A stretch of 48,969 bases of DNA from a virus, in IMG/VR virus record IMGVR_UViG_3300042894_002013, positions 1 through 48,969 of that record. One strand, given 5' to 3'. This document shows positions 36,394-44,940 of this stretch, one piece after another. A program made the position numbers and the translations under genes. The notes under the pieces were generated by a model, which was not told the DNA's origin, did not search any database, and saw only the letters and a list, made by a program, of their open reading frames with translations. Numbering within the stretch: position 1 is the first letter of the stretch; each line of letters opens with the position of its first letter.

Positions 36394-37131
36394 ATGTCGA
36401 ATTCAAGAGCAATTTCAAAAATACCCTCTGGTCAATTATTTTCAAAATATAATGGGGCTAATAGTGGCGCATTATTGATGTTATCTGGAAATAACACAAT
36501 CGGAGGAACAACATATTTCGATTTATTAAAAGCAACAAATATTGCTCCAGGAACAACCGATCCAAACAAAACGGTTCGTTTAAATAGTACAGGAAGCATC
36601 GAAATAATTGATAGCACCTATACTAATGTTATATTTACAATAACCAACAGCGGCAACATATCAAATAAAGGTACAATTACTCCGGGATCTTATACCGCAG
36701 GTCAAGTGATAAAAGATACTATGTTGGATAATAGTCAAGTTACTGTCGTTAGTACGACTATTGCAACGACAGGATCAACAGTGAATTTTATTACTTATAA
36801 TTATACTCCTGTTAGTTCATCGAGTTATTTGATCATTCACTATCATCTATCAAAATATCAACCACAAGGAACCACCGATGATAGTTGGTATTCGCAATTA
36901 TTAGTTGATAACACTGAAATTGCATACGCTTGGCAGATGGCTAATGATAATAATCAGGGTACAAGCGGTCGTTCGGGAGTATTATTCCCATTGACGGGTA
37001 GATACACAAATTCTAGCACATCAACAAAACAAATACAAGTTGGTGCTCGTAGAGACAGCGCCGATGATGGTATAATTATAGATAACTCTCCTACATCTAT
37101 GTGGTTGCGTATTACAGAGATTGCAAGATGA
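36394..37131 (+). CDS. Fibre tip-like protein with C-terminal jelly-roll domain
   Basis: This 245-residue protein has an N-terminal beta region (RAISKIPSGQLFSKYNGANS) with short repeats. After GTITPGSYTAGQVIKDTMLD, the C-terminal half (VNFITYNYTPVSSSSYLIIH to SPTSMWLRITEIAR) looks like a jelly-roll receptor-binding domain of the kind found at phage fibre ends. It begins 3 bases after the upstream stop. No enzyme motif is seen. The domain call is by pattern, so moderate. Confidence 0.55.
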   Translation: MSNSRAISKIPSGQLFSKYNGANSGALLMLSGNNTIGGTTYFDLLKATNIAPGTTDPNKTVRLNSTGSIEIIDSTYTNVIFTITNSGNISNKGTITPGSYTAGQVIKDTMLDNSQVTVVSTTIATTGSTVNFITYNYTPVSSSSYLIIHYHLSKYQPQGTTDDSWYSQLLVDNTEIAYAWQMANDNNQGTSGRSGVLFPLTGRYTNSSTSTKQIQVGARRDSADDGIIIDNSPTSMWLRITEIAR

Positions 37132-37162
37132 ATTTTCTTTGTTAATATTTTTTAAATCTTAG

Positions 37163-37170
37163 TATAAATA
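37163..37170 (+). promoter_or_regulatory. T4-type late promoter TATAAATA
   Basis: Exact octamer in a 70-base gap, 31 bases before the ATG at 37202, embedded in AGTAT-AA-ATACT (37161-37172). A second AT-rich CTAAATAA follows. GAGG at 37185-37188 may act as the ribosome binding site. Confidence 0.65.
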
Positions 37171-37201
37171 CTAAATAAACCTCCGAGGATAGGGAATCGG
37201 G

Positions 37202-40200
37202 ATGTCAACAAAAAAGTTTACCACTAGGCATGGTATAGATGCCAATTATCAAGATATTGTTTCTGCCAATAATGTATCAACCAATACATTAACAGCTCTT
37301 GTTTCTACGGGAACTCCACCTCTAACCGTCTCATCAACTACAAAAGTTGAAAATCTCAACGTAGATTTACTCGATGGTTATAATACTGCAACATCAAACG
37401 CTGCAAATACTGTAGTCGTAAGAGATGCAAATTCATTTATTTCTTTAAATGGATTGTATATGAACTCTTCCGAGGGATTGAAAAATATCTCGTGGAATAA
37501 TACATATTCAACATATGATATGGAACTACTAAATGGAGTTACATTACAAGTAGGACAAGAATCTCATATCTATGGTAGAGCAACAGAAACCATCCAAAAT
37601 GGTAAAATTGTTATGTTCGCTGGCGCTCAAGGAGATGGTCTTCTATTAAGATTAGCAAATACACAAGTTACTGGATTTGAACCTAGATGGATTGTTGGTG
37701 TTGCCACCCAAACTATTCCTCAAAATAATTGGGGATATGTAACTTGGTTTGGTAAGGTTAATGACGTTGACACGTACAATTATTCTCTTGGAGATATTTT
37801 ATATCTAGATAATAACAATCCTGGAGCATTTTCTAATACAAGACCTACTGCCCCAGATTATGCTATAACATTAGCAGCAGTTGTTAGAGTTTCTAATTCT
37901 CCATCTTCTAATAATGGCATTTTGATGGTTCGTCCAGATTTTGGATATGAATTATCAGAAGCACGTGACGTTAAGATTACTAATATTTCAGCAAACGATG
38001 TTATTATTTGGAGTGCGAATAATAGATGGGAGAATAAACCTCAATCGAATTTAGATGTTGGCAATTCCGATAAATTAGATGGCGAACATGGTAGTTATTA
38101 TACAGGGTATACAGATACTGCTAATACAAACAATTTAATTTACACCAATAATGTAATAAATTCTAATGTAACATTATTACAGGGAATTAATACTACCCAA
38201 AATACTAATATTAGCAATTTAACATCATGGTTAAGTTCTAATGTAAGTTTGATTGCTGGAGTTGATAATACCCAAAATACAAATATATTATCTATACAGG
38301 AAGTAGATAATACTCAGAATACAAGATTGACTGTTATTGAAGGTGTTGATGTTACTCAGAACACCAATATTAGCAATTTAACATCATGGTTAAGTTCTAA
38401 TGTAAGTTTGATTGCTGGAGTTGATAATACCCAAAATACAAGATTGACTGTTATTGAAGGTGTTGATGTTACTCAAAACACATTTACTCAAGCAGCATTT
38501 ACTCATGCTAATGCCGCATTCTTATCTTCTAATACTAAATTTAGTTCTTCTGGTGGGACAATCACAGGAGATGTTGTTATTACTGGTAATGTTGCGGTTC
38601 AAGGCACTACAACCACTCTTGATGTTGATACTATTGCTGTAGAAGACAAGAACATAACTTTAGCAAATGTTGCTTCTCCTACGAATATTACTGCTGATGG
38701 CGGTGGTATTACTGTTAGAGGAACAACAGATAAAACTTGGAATTGGATTAACGCAACTTCTTCGTGGACTTCTAGCGAAAATATTGACATTGCTTCTGGT
38801 AAAACCTATAAAATTAACGGAATAGATGTACTAACATCCACAACAATATCTAATATACAAGGAGTAGATAATACTCAAAATACAAGATTGACTGTCATTG
38901 AAGGAACTGATGTTACCCAGAACACAAATATTACTAATTTAACAAGTTGGTTAAGTTCTAATAATACTCTGCAAACAAATATAAACGCGACTCAGAATAC
39001 TTCTATTACTGCAGCATTTATCCAAGCAAACTCTGCTTATAACCAAGCAAATACCACAAACACAAACGCTTCTAATGCTTCGAATTTGACTACAGGAACA
39101 ATTCCGGGCGATAGAGGTGTTACCGCTGGTTCCACAACTCCATCGTTTATTGAATATAATGGAACTACGAAAACTGCTGGTCAGTTTGATGGTGGTTCAA
39201 CTGCACCAACAAATACTACTAGATTAAATTACGATGGTAATTTATATGCCACTACGTTCTATGGAGAAGGAACTGGTTTAACTGGAACTGCGTCAAATTT
39301 AACTGCCAATGTCGCTAATTTTGAAGTAATAACCAACGCTACTTCTGGAACATATTATCCACAATTGGTTTCTGCTACTTCCGGAACTCTTGCTGGATAT
39401 ACTAATAATGCGTTTGCGTTTGATGTTGCAAATGGTAGGTTTGGGATTGCGACAACAACACCAACAACAAAGTTACACATAACCGAAAGCGCCGGTGCTT
39501 GTGTACCAATTCTAACATTAGACAATTCTTCTGGTTGGGCTACTGGCATCAATTTTAAAGTCAATTATTCTGGTTATACGACTTCAAGAATAGTATACGA
39601 TTTTTATGGTTCAGAATTCGCCGGATTGTCTCACGGAATGAATTATGTTTCTGGTAGACCTTCAAATTCCAATCATTGGTTTAGAGACTCAGCAAATAAT
39701 ATCCAATTAGCAATTTTAAATTCGGGTAATGTAGTAATTGGTTCTAATACTACAAATTACAAATTTGAAGTTGTGGGGACTGCTAAAGCAAATACATTAA
39801 CTCTAACTGCCAATACTGCTTCCACCAATACAACAACAGGAACATTGGTTGTTACTGGCGGGATTGGTATTTCCGGAGCATTAAACGCTACTACGAAATC
39901 GTTCGATATCGTTCATCCTTCCGATCCAAATAAACGACTAAGATATGGTTCGTTGGAATCTCCATATCACGGAGTAAGATTAACAGGTAAAGGAAAAGTT
40001 ATTAACGGAAAAGGAGTAGTAACCTTACCATATTACTTTAGAGATTTGGTTCATGAAGAAGATGTTAATATTCAATTAACAAATATTAAACACGGTAAAG
40101 TATTATGGGTAGAAGACATTAACATTAAAGAAAATCGGTTTACAGTGGGTATTGACGAAACTACTAGCATTTTTACTAAAGAATACGAATTCTTTTGGGA

Positions 40201-40249
40201 TATAACGGCAGAAAGAAAAGATGTACCTTCATTAATAGTAGAGGAATAA
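37202..40249 (+). CDS. Long tail fibre with TQNT coiled coils and C-terminal fibre-chaperone-like domain
   Basis: The 1015-residue protein has an N-terminal beta module (FTTRHGIDANYQDIVSANNV, residues 3-45) and a globular region with YGRATETIQNGKIVMFAGAQ. Repeats of the form VDNTQNTRLTVIEGVDVTQN interleaved with ISNLTSWLSSNVSLIAG lie near nucleotides 38160-38480 and 38850-39010. These are likely trimeric coiled coils with polar Asn layers. A GDVVITGNVAVQGTTTTLDV beta module, an ANSAY stretch and further beta modules follow. The C-terminal 110 residues (HPSDPNKRLRYGSLESPYHG to FFWDITAERKDV) form a domain seen at the end of other phage fibres, different from the S74 type. A receptor-binding fibre is the likely role. 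Confidence 0.75.
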   Translation: MSTKKFTTRHGIDANYQDIVSANNVSTNTLTALVSTGTPPLTVSSTTKVENLNVDLLDGYNTATSNAANTVVVRDANSFISLNGLYMNSSEGLKNISWNNTYSTYDMELLNGVTLQVGQESHIYGRATETIQNGKIVMFAGAQGDGLLLRLANTQVTGFEPRWIVGVATQTIPQNNWGYVTWFGKVNDVDTYNYSLGDILYLDNNNPGAFSNTRPTAPDYAITLAAVVRVSNSPSSNNGILMVRPDFGYELSEARDVKITNISANDVIIWSANNRWENKPQSNLDVGNSDKLDGEHGSYYTGYTDTANTNNLIYTNNVINSNVTLLQGINTTQNTNISNLTSWLSSNVSLIAGVDNTQNTNILSIQEVDNTQNTRLTVIEGVDVTQNTNISNLTSWLSSNVSLIAGVDNTQNTRLTVIEGVDVTQNTFTQAAFTHANAAFLSSNTKFSSSGGTITGDVVITGNVAVQGTTTTLDVDTIAVEDKNITLANVASPTNITADGGGITVRGTTDKTWNWINATSSWTSSENIDIASGKTYKINGIDVLTSTTISNIQGVDNTQNTRLTVIEGTDVTQNTNITNLTSWLSSNNTLQTNINATQNTSITAAFIQANSAYNQANTTNTNASNASNLTTGTIPGDRGVTAGSTTPSFIEYNGTTKTAGQFDGGSTAPTNTTRLNYDGNLYATTFYGEGTGLTGTASNLTANVANFEVITNATSGTYYPQLVSATSGTLAGYTNNAFAFDVANGRFGIATTTPTTKLHITESAGACVPILTLDNSSGWATGINFKVNYSGYTTSRIVYDFYGSEFAGLSHGMNYVSGRPSNSNHWFRDSANNIQLAILNSGNVVIGSNTTNYKFEVVGTAKANTLTLTANTASTNTTTGTLVVTGGIGISGALNATTKSFDIVHPSDPNKRLRYGSLESPYHGVRLTGKGKVINGKGVVTLPYYFRDLVHEEDVNIQLTNIKHGKVLWVEDINIKENRFTVGIDETTSIFTKEYEFFWDITAERKDVPSLIVEE

Positions 40250-40253
40250 TATT

Positions 40254-42626
40254 ATGGCAACGGCATATAATAGTAAACTTGTTACTGATAATTTGGTATT
40301 ATGTTTAGATGCTGCTAATCCAAAAAGCTATCCAGGAACTGGAAATAATTGGTTTAATTTATTAAAAGGCAATCGTTCAGAAACTATATCCGGAGAAACC
40401 ACTACAAATTTAATGTATTCTTCCGGAACTTTTGTTGGGTCTATTGGAACATTAACGGGTTCTTTTTCAGTGACAACTGTAGAGGCAAATAGTAAATATC
40501 GCGTTCAGTGTAACACTAGTGGGCTAATTAGAATATCAATTCCTAATGGTTTGTTAGTAAACAACCAAACATATACATTATCATACAAATATAAAGTCAT
40601 TTCTGGATTAACCAACTTTTTAATAAACGATTTTTGTGATGTTAATGTTGGCGACAGATTAATTATAGATACAGGCGATTATATTTTTGCTTCAGCAACG
40701 GCGAAAAGAATTACTTATGATTCGACATTTAGATTTTTTGATACACCAACATTTCAAGTTGGTGATATTATAGATATTTGGGATATACAAGTAGAACAAA
40801 AACCGTATCCGACTGTTTTTGTAAATGGTATAAGATCCTCTGCAACATCAAATCAAATTTTAACTGGCGGAAATCAAAATTCAGATTTAATCAATGGTCC
40901 ATCATACCAATCTCAAGGGGTAATTGTGTTCGATGGCGTTGATGATTACGTTAAACAAAACCCTATGGCGTTTAAATCAGGAAGTGGGTGGACTCTATCG
41001 TGTTGGATAAGTCCTGTATTTAATTCCACTAAAATAGGAGCTTCTGTATTTTATGCTGTTGAAGGTAATTATCTAGGATACCCTTGTTCTGTCCCACTAA
41101 CAACTCAAACGGATACTACATATATAACACCTAAAAGCTCAATAGGTAGCACTTTTTATATTTGTTCTAACTATGTAACCAATTTTGTTGGTTCAGAAAG
41201 AATCCCTAAAATTTTTAAGATGGATTCTTTTTTCACAGCAGTTGATCAAGGATTTAATACAGGTTCTGTAGGATACCTATCCACTCCAGTTCACATAACA
41301 GCATCTACATATTATTCTGGGAAAATATATGTATGCGAAAACCTTAGCCAATATAGTAAATATGGAAGAATAGGATTCAAACGATATAATTCTGATGGAT
41401 CGTTAGATACTGGTTTCGGAACATCTACTTCTGGATTTAATTTTTCTACGGCATTTTCCGCAGAAGACAGTTCAGGAAATATTTATGTTGTTGGCTCCTT
41501 TACTTCTTATAACGGAACCGCAGCAAACCGAATTATTAAATTAAACACTGACGGTTCAATAGATACTTCTTTTGTTTATGGTACTGGGTTTAACGGTATA
41601 GTAACAGCAATTTACATAGATCCAATTAATGGAGGCATATATGTTATAGGAAATTTTACTTCTTATAACGGAACCGCAGCAAACCGAATTATTAAATTAA
41701 ACACTGACGGTTCAATAGATACTTCTTTTGTTTATGGTACTGGGTTTAATGGTCAAGTCCTTTGTATAGAGTTTGACGAAAACGGAGATTTATATGTTGG
41801 GGGAGGGTTCACTACATATAATGGAACGGCAGTAAATCGCATGGTTAAATTAACCTCTACTGGGTCGATAGATGCGTCTTTTGTTTATGGTACTGGGTTT
41901 AATGGTGCTGTTAGATCAATATCATACAGTTATGACTTTTCATGGTTATATGTTGGGGGAGCGTTTACTACATATAACGGAACCGCAGCAAACCGAATTA
42001 TTACATTAAACACTGACGGGTCAATAGAAACTTCTTTTGTTTATGGTACTGGGTTTGACGGTGCTGTGCTTTCTATATTAGCAGATAGCAGTTCCGGGTT
42101 TTTATATGTTGGTGGCTCATTCACTACATATCAAGGCAGTGCTGTAAGTAGCTTCGTAGGATTAGACATATATGATGGGACTTTTGTAACAGACATATTT
42201 GGTCTTACTTCTGATTTTGAATCTTGTGTAAATCTATCTACAAATTTTTATAATATCAGATATTTAGATGGGTTTGTATTTGCGTGGGTTAACAAAACAC
42301 CTGTAGACTTAACTATTATCGGAGCATCGCAAACAATTTTAACAGCCAATGAATTATATGACATTTTTGACGGGAATACCACTATAAATTTAGTGGAATC
42401 TATGGATACTAATTCTACCTATAAAGCATATTTAAACGGACAATTAGTATGTGAAATTCCAAATGTAGAAAATTCTGGTATTCTTTTATATAATTTGTTT
42501 AATGACATTTCAACGTCATCTAAATTTCAAGGGAAAGCTTCTAATATTTCTGTATACAGCAAAGCATTATCCGCCACAGAAATTCAACAAAATTTTAATG
42601 CTACAAGGAGCAGATATGGAATATAA
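40254..42626 (+). CDS. LamG adhesin with inserted carbohydrate-binding-like domain and delta-60 beta-propeller
   Basis: This 790-residue protein starts like the shorter LamG proteins downstream (NLVLCLDAANPKSYPGTG) and ends like them (LSATEIQQNFNATRSRYGI). Between these ends are two insertions. Residues about 45-205 resemble a CBM4/9-like jelly roll ending IWDIQVEQKPYPTVFVNGIR. After the VFDGVDDYV strand, residues about 300-650 contain delta-60 type repeats of about 52 residues (NGTAANRIIKLNTDGSIDTS, SFVYGTGFNG), predicted to form a beta-propeller. The LamG strands then resume with STYKAYLNGQLVCEI. It is probably a glycan-binding virion adhesin. The stop overlaps the next ATG. Confidence 0.75.
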   Translation: MATAYNSKLVTDNLVLCLDAANPKSYPGTGNNWFNLLKGNRSETISGETTTNLMYSSGTFVGSIGTLTGSFSVTTVEANSKYRVQCNTSGLIRISIPNGLLVNNQTYTLSYKYKVISGLTNFLINDFCDVNVGDRLIIDTGDYIFASATAKRITYDSTFRFFDTPTFQVGDIIDIWDIQVEQKPYPTVFVNGIRSSATSNQILTGGNQNSDLINGPSYQSQGVIVFDGVDDYVKQNPMAFKSGSGWTLSCWISPVFNSTKIGASVFYAVEGNYLGYPCSVPLTTQTDTTYITPKSSIGSTFYICSNYVTNFVGSERIPKIFKMDSFFTAVDQGFNTGSVGYLSTPVHITASTYYSGKIYVCENLSQYSKYGRIGFKRYNSDGSLDTGFGTSTSGFNFSTAFSAEDSSGNIYVVGSFTSYNGTAANRIIKLNTDGSIDTSFVYGTGFNGIVTAIYIDPINGGIYVIGNFTSYNGTAANRIIKLNTDGSIDTSFVYGTGFNGQVLCIEFDENGDLYVGGGFTTYNGTAVNRMVKLTSTGSIDASFVYGTGFNGAVRSISYSYDFSWLYVGGAFTTYNGTAANRIITLNTDGSIETSFVYGTGFDGAVLSILADSSSGFLYVGGSFTTYQGSAVSSFVGLDIYDGTFVTDIFGLTSDFESCVNLSTNFYNIRYLDGFVFAWVNKTPVDLTIIGASQTILTANELYDIFDGNTTINLVESMDTNSTYKAYLNGQLVCEIPNVENSGILLYNLFNDISTSSKFQGKASNISVYSKALSATEIQQNFNATRSRYGI
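41499..41749 (+). repeat. Near-identical 156-bp repeats in the delta-60 propeller
   Basis: Bases 41499-41593 and 41655-41749 are identical over 95 bases, with a 156-base (52-codon) period. Two more diverged copies follow near 41810 and 41960. Confidence 0.8.
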
Positions 42627-42870
42627 TGATAGAAATTTTATAATCTTTCCAACTTCGGAATTATCAAAAGTTGATTTTAATCAAGTATTAGAAACTTCTA
42701 CCGAAACGGTTAGACGTTCTGTGGATGGTTCAAAAACGTTTGTTAAATGGGATGGAGAACAACCAGAATTTGTTTCTACTTTGGAGAATACAGAAGGTCC
42801 ATATACATATGAAGAAATGCTTGAAATATTAGCAGGACCAGAATGGACTGCTCCAGTGGAGGAAATGTAA
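42616..42870 (+). CDS. Small conserved-looking acidic protein between LamG genes
   Basis: The ATG at 42616 is chosen because AAGGAG lies just upstream (42605-42610) and the product then reads MEYNDRNFIIFPTSELSKVD. Longer in-frame extensions overlap the LamG gene by more than 100 bases. The 84-residue product is acidic, has RRSVDGSKTFVKWDGEQPEF in the middle and YTYEEMLEILAGPEW near the end. Small proteins of this kind are found beside fibre genes in marine T4-like phages. Function unknown; a chaperone for the adhesins is possible. Confidence 0.65.
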   Translation: MEYNDRNFIIFPTSELSKVDFNQVLETSTETVRRSVDGSKTFVKWDGEQPEFVSTLENTEGPYTYEEMLEILAGPEWTAPVEEM

Positions 42871-42871
42871 A

Positions 42872-43576
42872 GTGAGTTTGGGTCACGGAGCAAGTATAGT
42901 TCGTGATGGACTTGTATTATGTTTAGATGCTGCTAATCCTAAAAGTTATCCCGGTTCTGGTACAGTTTGGAGCGATTTAAGCGGAAATAGCAATAATGGA
43001 ACATTAATCAACGGTCCAACTTATGATTCTGGAAATAGTGGAAGTTTAGTTTTTGATGGGGTTAATGATTATGGAAGAATAACATCCACTCCATTAAATG
43101 CAGGAACTTTTGCTTATACGAACATAACAGTAAATTTATGGTTTAAACCATTGTCGTCATATTCTGGGACAAATCAAATTAATAATTTAATTACTGTCGA
43201 AGAGTCTTTTGAAATTTCAGTAGGAGATATAGGTAACGGTTATTCTTCTTTACAATATGCTTCTAATCCTTGGGGGTGGTATGGTACATCAACTAATACG
43301 CTAGTTAATAATCAATGGAATATGGTAACTTTTGTACACGCAACAACTGGTAGGTGGTTGTATACTAATGGCGTTCAAGTTTTTTATCGAGGAGATGCGG
43401 GAAATGTCGCCGCAGGGAATGCAACATACCCTTATTTAACTTTAATGGCAAGAGCTTCAGGAAACAGTTCTTTAGCAGAAGGAAATCTTTCTTCTGTGCA
43501 ATTATATAATAGAGCATTATCCTCAACAGAAATTCAACAAAACTTCAACGCAACAAGATCAAGGTACGGAATATGA
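42872..43576 (+). CDS. LamG/concanavalin-like adhesin
   Basis: The gene starts with GTG at 42872 behind GGAGGAAA and encodes 234 residues. Landmarks are DGLVLCLDAANPKSYPG, then WSDLSGNSNNGTLINGPTYD, LVFDGVNDYGRI, an ITVNLWFKPLSS strand, NQWNMVTFVHATTGRWLYTN and the end LSSTEIQQNFNATRSRYGI. This is a single complete LamG jelly roll, likely binding surface carbohydrate. The stop overlaps the next ATG as ATGA. It is the undisturbed version of the scaffold in the 790-residue neighbour. Confidence 0.8.
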   Translation: MSLGHGASIVRDGLVLCLDAANPKSYPGSGTVWSDLSGNSNNGTLINGPTYDSGNSGSLVFDGVNDYGRITSTPLNAGTFAYTNITVNLWFKPLSSYSGTNQINNLITVEESFEISVGDIGNGYSSLQYASNPWGWYGTSTNTLVNNQWNMVTFVHATTGRWLYTNGVQVFYRGDAGNVAAGNATYPYLTLMARASGNSSLAEGNLSSVQLYNRALSSTEIQQNFNATRSRYGI

Positions 43577-44283
43577 GTTGTTTTGCAGGACCATATAATC
43601 GCGGAATAGTTACAAGCGGATTAGTTCTTTATTATGATGTAAACGAACCTGTTTGTTATTCTTCTGGTAGAACTGATATTCAAGATTTAAGTAGAAATGG
43701 AAATGTTGGAACCTTAGTTAATGGAGTTGGGTATTCTGCTAATAATGGCGGAAGTTTGGTGTTTGATGGAGTTAACGATTATGCTGATACAAACAAATAC
43801 TTTGATGCTGTCTTTACAGGAACTAATAGTTTTTCTATCGGTTGTTGGGTTAATCCTAGCAGTACACAAGTACAGTATGCTAATATTTTTGGAAATCACT
43901 CTTCTGCCACTCAACCAAATAGTGGTATAGTATTACAACAAAATTCAACAACAAATAATCAATATTTTTTTGCATACGGAACTGGAACAATATATAAAAT
44001 TTCTTCCAATTTTAACCTCACCGCAAGCGTATACAATTACCTAACTGTTACAAAAAATTCCACATATACTTCTGTATATGTTAACGGGACTAGAATTGTT
44101 TATAATAATTTTACAGAATCTGTTTCTCCGTCAACATCACTAACTTTTAAAATAGGTTTAGGGTTTACTTCAACTAGATATTGGAAAGGTAATATATCAT
44201 CTTTTAATATTTACAACAAAGAATTATCCGCATCAGAAATCCTACAAAACTTCAACGCACATAAAGATCGTTTTGGATTATAA
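43573..44283 (+). CDS. LamG/concanavalin-like adhesin
   Basis: The 236-residue protein is a paralogue of its upstream neighbour: GLVLYYDVNEPVCYSSG, LSRNGNVGTLVNGVGYSANN, LVFDGVNDYADTN, FSIGCWVNPSSTQ, YTSVYVNGTRIVYNNF and an ending LSASEILQNFNAHKDRFGL. It is one complete jelly roll. It overlaps the previous gene by ATGA at 43573-43576, so the LamG genes are made together, perhaps as alternative or combined tips. Confidence 0.8.
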   Translation: MSCFAGPYNRGIVTSGLVLYYDVNEPVCYSSGRTDIQDLSRNGNVGTLVNGVGYSANNGGSLVFDGVNDYADTNKYFDAVFTGTNSFSIGCWVNPSSTQVQYANIFGNHSSATQPNSGIVLQQNSTTNNQYFFAYGTGTIYKISSNFNLTASVYNYLTVTKNSTYTSVYVNGTRIVYNNFTESVSPSTSLTFKIGLGFTSTRYWKGNISSFNIYNKELSASEILQNFNAHKDRFGL

Positions 44284-44289
44284 ATAGTA

Positions 44290-44297
44290 TATAAATA
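44290..44297 (+). promoter_or_regulatory. T4-type late promoter TATAAATA
   Basis: Exact octamer in the 35-base gap after the LamG cluster, 21 bases before the ATG at 44319. It should drive the collagen-like fibre genes. Confidence 0.65.
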
Positions 44298-44318
44298 ACA
44301 TTCCACGGAATACCATCA

Positions 44319-44939
44319 ATGGCAGATATCGAAAAAAATATTTTAATTACTCCAAACGTTGGTGTTGCTAATACTGCACCAGAAATAGATTTTATTTCTG
44401 CAGACGCGTCATCTAATGCAAAAACTATTTCATTAAAAGTCTATCCAACTTCAAACGGAACACTTTCTTTTGAAGGTAACACCGGACAATTATTCTCTAT
44501 CACAGACTCAATGTCCGGAACAATATTCTCTGTTAATGATATCTCTGGTATACCTTCTATAGAAGTTCTTGATACTGGATTAGTAAAACTCGCTCAATAT
44601 GGTGGCGAGGTTCAAATCGGACCTTCAACAGTTTTAATTTCGGAAAATTATACTACCACAACCACAAATCAAATTACACTAGACAGCTTTCCCGCAGCAA
44701 CATATAGAACAGCAACTTATGAAGTGCAAATGACTTCATCTACAAATTATCATACAATAACACTAAAACTAATACATAACGGCACAACAGTTTATCTCGC
44801 TCAATATGGAGAAATATTCACAAATGCTTCTCTAGGAACATTTGATGCTACAATTACTTCCGGTAATATGAATTTATTATTTACTCCAACCAATGCTACT
44901 ACCGTAGTAAAATTAACAAGACAACTAATCTTGGTATAA
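44319..44939 (+). CDS. Structural protein with the shared C-terminal beta domain
   Basis: The 206-residue protein has an N-terminal half with ITPNVGVANTAPEIDFISAD and beta strands such as GTLSFEGNTGQLFSITDSMS, a common marine phage module. The C-terminal 85 residues (RTATYEVQMTSSTNYHTITL to LTRQLILV) are clearly related to the end of the 35386 protein. It lies 1 base before the first collagen-like fibre gene, so it may be part of the same fibre or its docking base. No enzymatic motif is seen. Confidence 0.65.
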   Translation: MADIEKNILITPNVGVANTAPEIDFISADASSNAKTISLKVYPTSNGTLSFEGNTGQLFSITDSMSGTIFSVNDISGIPSIEVLDTGLVKLAQYGGEVQIGPSTVLISENYTTTTTNQITLDSFPAATYRTATYEVQMTSSTNYHTITLKLIHNGTTVYLAQYGEIFTNASLGTFDATITSGNMNLLFTPTNATTVVKLTRQLILV

Positions 44940-44940
44940 A

